A program made the translations under genes and the position numbers. Positions 7,191 through 12,703 of a stretch of DNA of 16,681 bases are shown one piece after another. The number at the start of each line of letters is the position of its first letter. The stretch's first letter is position 1. Location: assembly GCA_002419145.1 (NCBI GenBank), contig DIFN01000070.1, positions 1 to 16,681 of the forward strand, given 5' to 3'. Source of the stretch: Mageeibacillus sp. UBA5747. GTDB lineage: Bacteria > Bacillota > Clostridia > Saccharofermentanales > UBA5734. The notes beneath the pieces were generated by a model. It was not told where the DNA came from. It searched no databases and saw nothing but the letters and a program-made list of their open reading frames with translations.

Positions 7191-7247
7191 GAATTTGTCA
7201 TCTGGTTTAGCGGAATTGACAGATTCGCCAGAAAAATTGACACATTC
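7191..7247. promoter_or_regulatory. three copies of TGACANATTC, candidate operator
   Basis: The motif TGACA-N-ATTC occurs at 7217-7226 and 7238-7247 on the plus strand and at 7191-7200 on the minus strand. The two direct copies sit within a 12-base match (ATTGACANATTC at 7215 and 7236) with 21-base, two-helical-turn spacing. The inverted copy forms a dyad with the first. The second direct copy covers the -35 of the debranching-enzyme promoter. Two-turn direct repeats are the usual layout of LytTR-family binding sites, and the neighbouring divergent gene is a LytTR regulator, but the bases do not closely match a known LytTR consensus. Confidence 0.5.
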
Positions 7248-7265
7248 TCTGGACAGGTCTATCAT
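7237..7265 (+). promoter_or_regulatory. sigma-A promoter of the debranching enzyme gene
   Basis: A perfect -35 TTGACA (7237-7242), a 17-base spacer and -10 TATCAT (7260-7265) precede the ATG at 7325, giving a leader of about 50 bases. Two further TTGACA strings at 7216 and 7267 have no matching -10 at a proper distance. The -35 overlaps a copy of the TGACANATTC motif, so a protein bound there would affect initiation. Confidence 0.75.
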
Positions 7266-7324
7266 TTTGACATCCAGGTCCGGGCATTGGCCTGGGATCA
7301 GGATCCGGCCTTTGTGAGGGAACC

Positions 7325-9457
7325 ATGAACTTCCACGATCTATCGAACCTTGTCAATTATGAAAGCTATGTCCGCGGCCTCAGCCACAACCTCAGTCCAC
7401 TCGATGAAGTGGCTGGTTTCGAAGTCCGCCCGGGCTTTTTCCTGGAAAATGGGGCGGTCGTCCTGCCGGGCGGGGTCAGCTTCACCGTTCACTCGCAAAA
7501 TGCGTCCTCCATTTCCCTGGTCCTTTTTCACCGCGAGCAATGCCAGCCCTTTGCTGTTATTCCTTATCCGGATAATTACCGCATCGGCTATGTCTACTCC
7601 ATGATCGTCTTTGGCCTCGATATTGAGGAATTCGAATATGCCTTCAGTGTCGATGGCACTTATGACCCCAGCCGCGGCCTTCTGTTTGATCCGACCCGTC
7701 TCCTGATTGACCCTTATTCCAAAGCAGTGACCGGCCAGAGCAAGTGGGGCGAACGTTCGCTCGTGAACTGCCACTACAAGTCCCGTGTCGTCGCCAATGA
7801 TTTTGACTGGGGCCACAGCCCCAATCCCCAGATCCCGATGCAGGACTTGATCATCTATGAGCTTCATGTGCGCGGATTCACCCGGCATGAATCGTCCGGG
7901 GTGACTCATCCGGGGACGTTTTCCGGCCTGAGCGAGAAAATCCCATACCTCCTTCAGCTCGGGATCAACGCCGTCGAGCTGATGCCGATTTTCGAATTTG
8001 ACGAGATGCGCGATGTGCGCGAATACAAGGGCAACAAACTGCTCGATTACTGGGGCTACAACCCAATCAGTTTTTTTGCCCCCAATACCGGTTACACCGC
8101 CAGTCTCGAATACAACCGCGAAGGCATCGAGCTGAAAAATCTGATTCGTCAATTCCATGAACATGGCATCGAGGTTATCCTGGATGTCGTGTTCAACCAC
8201 ACGGCCGAAGGCAATGAAAACGGCCCCGTGATTTCGTTCAAGGGTTTTGATAACAATATCTACTACATGCTCAGCCCCGACGGCCACTATTACAATTTCA
8301 GCGGCTGCGGCAATACGCTGAACTGCAATCACCCCGTCGTCCAGCAGTTAATCATCGAATGCCTGCGTTACTGGGTTACAGAATATCGGGTCGATGGGTT
8401 CCGCTTTGATCTGGCTTCAATCCTCGGCCGCAACGAAGACGGCTCACCGATGAGCAAACCGCCGCTGTTGCAGATGCTTGCTTTTGACCCGATTCTGGCC
8501 AATGTCAAGCTGATCGCCGAAGCTTGGGATGCCGGCGGCCTGTATCAGGTCGGCAGCTTCCCGCACTGGAGCCGCTGGTCGGAATGGAATGGACGCTACC
8601 GCGATGACCTGCGCTGCTTTTTGAAAGGTGACAGCGGCCTGGCGGCCATCGTTGCCGATCGCCTGGCTGGTTCACATGATCTCTATGACCCCTTGCACCG
8701 TGGCAAAAACGCCTCGATCAATTTCATCACCTGCCATGACGGTTTCACCCTCCATGACCTTTACTGCTACAACGAAAAGCACAACGAAGCCAATGGCTGG
8801 GGCAATTCCGACGGTGAGAACCACAACAACAGCTGGAACTGCGGCGCCGAAGGTGAGACGGACAACCCTGAAATCAACCGGTTGCGCGAACGTCTGGTCC
8901 GCAATGCCCTGACCGTCCTGCTTGTTAGCCGCGGCACCCCGATGCTGCTTTCCGGTGATGAGTTCGGCAATACCCAGCACGGCAACAACAATCCCTATTG
9001 TCAGGACAACTCCATCAGCTGGCTCGATTGGGACGACCTGGCGCGCAACCAGAGTCTGTTCGAATTTGTCCGGAAGCTGATCTCCTTGCGCAAAAAACAT
9101 CCGGCCCTGCGCAATGGCACCGAGGCCGCGCGCTGTGGCCTGCCCGCTTTCAGCAAACACGGTACCAGTGCCTGGTACCTTGACCCCTCCCCCGACAATC
9201 GCACCGTCGCAGTCATGTTCACCGGGCTGGATGCCGAACACGACTGTGATGATATCGTCTATGTCGCCATCAACGCCCATTGGGAACCTGTATCGGTGCA
9301 AGTTCCTCGCCTGCCTGGCCACCTGCGCTGGCATCTGGCCCTCGACACTGGTCTGCCCTCGGGCCAAGACATCGTCGAGGACCCCGTCCTGATGAAGGTT
9401 GCTGATTCTCAGCTGAAAATGATCCCGCGCTCCGTCGTGGTGCTGGTCGGACGCTAG
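7325..9457 (+). CDS. glgX: glycogen debranching enzyme, GlgX/isoamylase type
   Basis: A 710-residue GH13 enzyme that hydrolyses alpha-1,6 branch points of glycogen or limit dextrins in the cytoplasm. An N-terminal CBM48-like beta-sandwich (about 20-130, starting near FEVRPGFFLENGAVV) precedes the catalytic barrel (about 165-600). All four GH13 regions are readable: DVVFNH (D287-H292), GFRFD with nucleophile D362, AEAWD with acid/base E399, and CHDG with D472 stabilising the transition state. The C-terminal beta domain runs from about 620. The length is normal for GlgX or isoamylase. The ATG at 7325 has a GAGGG site upstream and its own promoter, and a terminator follows, so it is a single-gene unit. 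Other glycogen genes are not in the window. GlgX versus TreX-type specificity cannot be decided here. Confidence 0.95.
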   Translation: MNFHDLSNLVNYESYVRGLSHNLSPLDEVAGFEVRPGFFLENGAVVLPGGVSFTVHSQNASSISLVLFHREQCQPFAVIPYPDNYRIGYVYSMIVFGLDIEEFEYAFSVDGTYDPSRGLLFDPTRLLIDPYSKAVTGQSKWGERSLVNCHYKSRVVANDFDWGHSPNPQIPMQDLIIYELHVRGFTRHESSGVTHPGTFSGLSEKIPYLLQLGINAVELMPIFEFDEMRDVREYKGNKLLDYWGYNPISFFAPNTGYTASLEYNREGIELKNLIRQFHEHGIEVILDVVFNHTAEGNENGPVISFKGFDNNIYYMLSPDGHYYNFSGCGNTLNCNHPVVQQLIIECLRYWVTEYRVDGFRFDLASILGRNEDGSPMSKPPLLQMLAFDPILANVKLIAEAWDAGGLYQVGSFPHWSRWSEWNGRYRDDLRCFLKGDSGLAAIVADRLAGSHDLYDPLHRGKNASINFITCHDGFTLHDLYCYNEKHNEANGWGNSDGENHNNSWNCGAEGETDNPEINRLRERLVRNALTVLLVSRGTPMLLSGDEFGNTQHGNNNPYCQDNSISWLDWDDLARNQSLFEFVRKLISLRKKHPALRNGTEAARCGLPAFSKHGTSAWYLDPSPDNRTVAVMFTGLDAEHDCDDIVYVAINAHWEPVSVQVPRLPGHLRWHLALDTGLPSGQDIVEDPVLMKVADSQLKMIPRSVVVLVGR

Positions 9458-9492
9458 CAGGCTGTGCCCCAAGGGGACTGGCCTTAGCATGC

Positions 9493-9532
9493 AAAAAGCC
9501 TGGCGATGGGTCTCCCCTGTGGCCAGGCTTTT
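9493..9532. terminator. bidirectional intrinsic terminator
   Basis: An 11-base perfect stem, AAAAGCCTGGC (9494-9504) pairing with GCCAGGCTTTT (9522-9532), closes a 17-base loop. The T-run on one side and the A-run on the other let it act for the debranching-enzyme gene on the plus strand and for the DUF948 gene (end 9578) on the minus strand. Confidence 0.88.
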
Positions 9533-9577
9533 AATCCATGGTGAATTCTAATCCCCTGCTGCGGTTGCAGCGTATGA

Positions 9578-10060
9578 TTATCTGCGGGTGCGGCGTTTGG
9601 TCCTGGTGGTCTTCTTCGGGAAGAGGTGGCCCATGATTTCGATGACGGTCGAGGCGAAGCTCATGATCGAACCAATGTGGGCGGCTGTTCCAGATGATCC
9701 GGCGAAGAAGCCGTGGACACCATCGGAAACGTCGTGGACCGCTGAGCCGACGCTGGTGACGTTGTCGCGTACGGTGCCGGTGACAGTCTGGACGTCATCG
9801 AGCACGGTGGGAACGGATGTTTTGGCGGACTCGGTGATGGTTCCGACATCGGCGCTGATCCGGTTTACTTTGCTGATCAGATCAGGCATCTGGCGGATAG
9901 TCTCGGTGACCGGTGCATCGATCTGGCCGAGCAGGGTGTTAATTCTGCCGAGGGTCTTGATCAGTCGAGCGATGGCGATGACCAGATAAACGGCCAGAAC
10001 GATACCAGCTAAGATCAAAAGTCCCGTCAAAACCGATAGAAGATCAATGGTGACGACCAT
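9578..10060 (-). CDS. DUF948-type membrane protein
   Basis: A 160-residue protein with one N-terminal membrane helix (about 7-31), a long helical segment of roughly 70 residues rich in Thr, Val and Asp (about 35-110), and a very basic tail (KKTTRTKRRTRR). This is the layout of the DUF948 family, whose Bacillus member YtxG is encoded next to YtxH in a general-stress operon. The helix probably projects from the membrane into the cytoplasm. AAAGGAGG lies seven bases before the ATG at 10060. It follows the YtxH-like gene by 36 bases and should be transcribed with it. The molecular function of the family is not known. Confidence 0.82.
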   Translation of the reverse strand: MVVTIDLLSVLTGLLILAGIVLAVYLVIAIARLIKTLGRINTLLGQIDAPVTETIRQMPDLISKVNRISADVGTITESAKTSVPTVLDDVQTVTGTVRDNVTSVGSAVHDVSDGVHGFFAGSSGTAAHIGSIMSFASTVIEIMGHLFPKKTTRTKRRTRR

Positions 10061-10096
10061 GTGGGCGCCTCCTTTCTCATCTGGAAGAACGGGAGG

Positions 10097-10450
10097 TTAT
10101 TTAGTACTGTCCGGTTCTTCCGCTGCAGGTGCGGCGTCCTCTGAGGTCGGGGCGGTGTCGTGATGGATCTTCTGTTTGAGGGTGTCTTTGACTTCCTCGT
10201 ATTTATCCTTGGCTTCACCGTACTTTTCTTTGGCTAGTTCGGCGGCGTGGCTGGCGGTTTCTTTGGCTTTTTCGGCACCGATCTGGGCGCCGACCCGGAT
10301 GTCTTCGCGGGTTTCTTTGCCGGCTTTGGGGGCAAAGAGGACACCGGCGATTGCACCGAGGAGTGCACCGGCTGAGACACCAGCTGCGATTTTGCGGTTT
10401 TCACGTTTCTTGTTGGCACCGGTCAAGGCACCGAGGACATCTTTGAGCAT
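10097..10450 (-). CDS. YtxH-domain protein
   Basis: A 117-residue YtxH-family protein. A Gly/Ala-rich membrane segment (about 21-40), AAGVSAGALLGAIAGVLFAP, runs into the family signature FAPKAGKETREDI (39-51). An amphipathic, Lys/Glu/Ala-rich helix (about 55-95) and an acidic, disordered C-terminus follow. Relatives in Bacillus belong to the general stress response, and the role is unclear. It is the first gene of a two-gene operon with the DUF948 protein. GAAAGGAGG stands upstream of the ATG at 10450, and a near-consensus sigma-A promoter is at 10532-10560. Confidence 0.9.
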   Translation of the reverse strand: MLKDVLGALTGANKKRENRKIAAGVSAGALLGAIAGVLFAPKAGKETREDIRVGAQIGAEKAKETASHAAELAKEKYGEAKDKYEEVKDTLKQKIHHDTAPTSEDAAPAAEEPDSTK

Positions 10451-10531
10451 AAATGCTGCCTCCTTTCAGGTGAGGACAATGGCTGTCAGGAAGTGGACCT
10501 GTATCATAGAAAGGTCTTTGATAACACATCA

Positions 10532-10560
10532 AGTATACCATGAAACGGTTGATTTGTAAA
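10532..10560 (-). promoter_or_regulatory. promoter of the YtxH/DUF948 operon
   Basis: On the minus strand TTTACA (10555-10560) and TATACT (10532-10537) are separated by exactly 17 bases, one mismatch from consensus in each box. This gives a leader of about 75 bases before the ATG at 10450. No sigma-B-type pair (GTTTAA/GGGTAT) was seen, unlike the Bacillus operon. Confidence 0.8.
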
Positions 10561-10620
10561 AAGATTAATCAGGAGAGGACGCTCCCAGGAGGTTGGTTAT
10601 CAGGGGATAGGGCGCTCTAG

Positions 10621-10663
10621 GCGCGGTAAGGGCTTGGCTTGGCGTGTGAGCCTTGCGCTTTTT
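10621..10663 (+). terminator. possible terminator upstream of zinc-ribbon gene
   Basis: On the plus strand GCGC (10621-10624) pairs with GCGC (10655-10658), and AAGG plus CT (10628-10634) pairs with AG plus CCTT (10649-10654), with two bulges, followed by TTTTT (10659-10663). No plus-strand gene lies immediately upstream, so it may only insulate the promoter that begins two bases later, or be chance. The rest of 10561-10664 shows no gene. Confidence 0.3.
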
Positions 10664-10664
10664 G

Positions 10665-10693
10665 CTGACAAATCCCGTAATGTTTGCGATAAT
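10665..10693 (+). promoter_or_regulatory. promoter of the zinc-ribbon protein gene
   Basis: CTGACA (10665-10670) and GATAAT (10688-10693) lie 17 bases apart, each one base from consensus. Transcription would start near 10700, just before a perfect hairpin (10704-10724). Confidence 0.7.
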
Positions 10694-10703
10694 AAAATAA
10701 AGA

Positions 10704-10724
10704 TTTGGCACGATGGGTGCCAAA
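10704..10724 (+). promoter_or_regulatory. perfect leader hairpin or operator
   Basis: TTTGGCAC (10704-10711) and GTGCCAAA (10717-10724) are perfect inverted repeats around a five-base loop. The element would be the very 5' end of the mRNA, seven bases before the AGGAGG at 10732. It could be a stabilising 5' hairpin in RNA, or a 21-base dyad operator for a dimeric repressor in DNA. Nothing in the window identifies a cognate protein. Confidence 0.6.
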
Positions 10725-10745
10725 GCATGACAGGAGGTGCCGAAT

Positions 10746-11216
10746 ATGGCCAAATTATGCAGCAAATGCGGCAAAGAAATTGCAGATGATGCGGCATTTT
10801 GTAATTTCTGCGGTGAAAAGGTCAGCGACAACCCAAGCGCCAGCGGCAGCACCGGCGCAAATTCGCAGGGAGCCCCTTTTTCTGGCCAGCCGGGCCGGGC
10901 TACGGAGGCTTACTCGACAGAGGATATCCAGGCCAACAAGGTCTGGGCAGGCTTGGCGTATATCCTTTTCTTCCTGCCCCTGATCCTGTGCCCGGAGTCG
11001 CGCTACGCCCGTTACCATGCCAACCAGGGGCTCGTGCTTTTAATCGTCAGCGCCCTGGGCTCGATTGTGCTCGCGATCATCCCGATCATTGGCGTGCTGC
11101 TCTCGCCGATCTTTGGTGTGGGCGTACTGGTCCTGGTAATCATGGGCCTGGTCAATGGGTTCAACGGACAAGCCAAGGAATTGCCGCTGATCGGCAAATG
11201 GCAGATCCTGCACTGA
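10746..11216 (+). CDS. zinc-ribbon DUF4870-like membrane protein
   Basis: A 156-residue membrane protein. An N-terminal zinc ribbon (C5, C8, C19, C22) is joined by a Gly/Ser/Ala linker (about 27-55) to a hydrophobic domain with three likely membrane helices (about 66-82, 93-115 and 116-137). The stretch ARYHANQGLVLLI around 86-98 and the overall length fit the DUF4870/Tic20-like small membrane proteins of unknown role. I use the ATG at 10746 because AGGAGG stands eight bases before it; a GTG at 10737 lies too close to that site. It is transcribed alone, convergent with the long minus-strand operon. The zinc ribbon probably has a structural or protein-contact role; this is inference. Confidence 0.88.
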   Translation: MAKLCSKCGKEIADDAAFCNFCGEKVSDNPSASGSTGANSQGAPFSGQPGRATEAYSTEDIQANKVWAGLAYILFFLPLILCPESRYARYHANQGLVLLIVSALGSIVLAIIPIIGVLLSPIFGVGVLVLVIMGLVNGFNGQAKELPLIGKWQILH

Positions 11217-11242
11217 TCTCATTCGTGTGATTATCTGAGGTG

Positions 11243-11283
11243 CCGGACCGATCGCTCGCGTCAACGCTTCAGGATCGGTCCGG
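11243..11283. terminator. hairpin between convergent genes
   Basis: CCGGACCGATC (11243-11253) and GATCGGTCCGG (11273-11283) form a perfect 11-base stem with a 19-base loop that can close a further GCG/CGC stem. One arm lies within the last codons and stop of the minus-strand gene ending at 11269. There is no T-run on either side, so it is a weak or Rho-assisted terminator, or a transcript-end stabiliser. Confidence 0.55.
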
Positions 11284-12690
11284 TCTCAGGCCTTCGAAGA
11301 AGGCAATTTCCTCGAAAATTTTCCGTGCAAACAGGTAGTGGGCATCGTCCAGGAACAACTGGATGATGCTCACTTTTTCGTTGGTGACGAGTTCATCCAC
11401 CAGCGAGCGTTCATCGAGGTGCTTGTCCTGTTCATTGAGCAAGGCCTGGCGGGCTGGAATGACCAGGGTCTGATCGACTGGCCAGAGATCAGGGTCAGCT
11501 GGCAGAGGTTCTGAATCTGTTTCAACCCCAGGATCCAGTTTGGGCGGAGCCGATACCCAGTTCGACTCGATGGCAGACTTTTCCAGATATCGGGTCTGTG
11601 TTTCCGCAAATAGCTTGGCCGGATACAAGTAAAAGTGTTGCTCGCCGCGGCGCAGGACGATGACCAGACGCGGCAGGCGGATCACCACCGTTTGAGGACT
11701 CAGCATCTGGGCCGGTTCCAGGAACAAAAAGTAGAATCGGCTGAGCAGCTCGATCTGGCGCGGTGTGGTGAGCAGGCGGCGCAGGCTGTCGAGTTTGCGC
11801 CAGGAATGAAAGCGCCGGGCGGCCAGGGGCGACAGGACGGTCTCTGCAGCAGTGGCATGGAGTCGTTCGCTCCTAGGTGGTTCACCGCTCGAGTCCGGTT
11901 CGCTCGCGTCTACGTAAAGAGCCTGCTCAACCAAGCGTCCGATGCGATCGTCCCACCGTTCCGGGAGCATGGTCTCGCCATAATGGTTGATCACCACCCA
12001 GGGCAGGGGTGTGGTCAGGGCGAGCCAGTCGGATAAAATGGGGGTGTTCAAAACCAGGCTGGCTTCATTGGCCTGGCTGAAGGTCTCGCTCAGCAGGTCT
12101 CGGACCCAGGGGCTGGAGAGGCAGAGGTGGAACTGCTTGAGCACATCAGTGACCGGGAAGCGGCAGCAGGCGTGCTGGACCAGATAGTGTCGGCTGGCTG
12201 TGGCAAAAGCGGCAGCCGGCAGGGGTTCACCAGGGTGCTCGGCCAGGGTGCGGGCCGCCAGTTCGATGCTCGGTTCGAGATCGGCCGCGCTCAGGCCGGG
12301 GCGAGCCGCCAGGGCATCGCGCGCGAGCTGGAGCATCAATTCACTGTAGATCACGCACTCGGGCTGGTCTTGCAATTGCTGCCAGATTGGATCGGCCAGG
12401 CGCGGACGCAGGCGGACGCTCAGCAGCCTCTGTGCCGTCTGCTGCAGAGCTGGATCATCGGTGCGGGCGAGCAAAGGGATCAGGCCGGAGAGCTGACTGG
12501 TCGGGATCGTGTACGCCATGGCCCGCTGGATCAGGGCGGGCTTGTTCCGGGCATTTTGGACCAGACGCAGCACTGCATCCGGTACCTGGCCGAGCGGGCC
12601 GCTGCCCAAGCGGCCTGATCCCAGGGTGCTCTGACTCAGAACCACCTGGGTCTGGAGACGGACGGGAATAAAGGGCAAAACTTCTTTCAT
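11269..12690 (-). CDS. unknown 473-residue protein, operon end
   Basis: I do not recognise this protein with confidence. It is soluble, with no signal peptide or membrane helix. The first two thirds (about 30-310) look all-helical, rich in Leu, Ala, Arg and Gln, in a repeat-like style. The last third carries predicted strands, including TVVIRLPRLVIVLRRG followed by HFYLYPAKLF, and an acidic linker (DPGVETDSEPLPADPD). Its ATG lies 13 bases after the stop of the long-tailed membrane protein with no clear ribosome site, so translation is probably coupled and the products may work together. Helical repeats then a C-terminal module behind a ZorA-like gene recall ZorC (EH-signature family) of Zorya systems. 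That similarity is from memory and weak. It is the last gene of the operon. Confidence 0.82.
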   Translation of the reverse strand: MKEVLPFIPVRLQTQVVLSQSTLGSGRLGSGPLGQVPDAVLRLVQNARNKPALIQRAMAYTIPTSQLSGLIPLLARTDDPALQQTAQRLLSVRLRPRLADPIWQQLQDQPECVIYSELMLQLARDALAARPGLSAADLEPSIELAARTLAEHPGEPLPAAAFATASRHYLVQHACCRFPVTDVLKQFHLCLSSPWVRDLLSETFSQANEASLVLNTPILSDWLALTTPLPWVVINHYGETMLPERWDDRIGRLVEQALYVDASEPDSSGEPPRSERLHATAAETVLSPLAARRFHSWRKLDSLRRLLTTPRQIELLSRFYFLFLEPAQMLSPQTVVIRLPRLVIVLRRGEQHFYLYPAKLFAETQTRYLEKSAIESNWVSAPPKLDPGVETDSEPLPADPDLWPVDQTLVIPARQALLNEQDKHLDERSLVDELVTNEKVSIIQLFLDDAHYLFARKIFEEIAFFEGLRPDRS

Positions 12691-12703
12691 GGCGCAAGTA
12701 AGC

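Noticed and set aside
7340..8332. 330-codon open frame on the minus strand inside the debranching-enzyme gene
   Set aside because: Antisense shadow of a gene whose GH13 motifs are all intact. The translation has no recognisable domain and no ribosome site.
8672..9490. 272-codon minus-strand open frame over the glgX 3' end
   Set aside because: Same kind of GC-driven shadow. It runs back from near the terminator and lacks any family motif.
11269..12690. ZorB/MotB-type (OmpA-domain) partner for the ZorA-like protein
   Set aside because: The protein has no N-terminal membrane helix and no recognisable peptidoglycan-binding motif.
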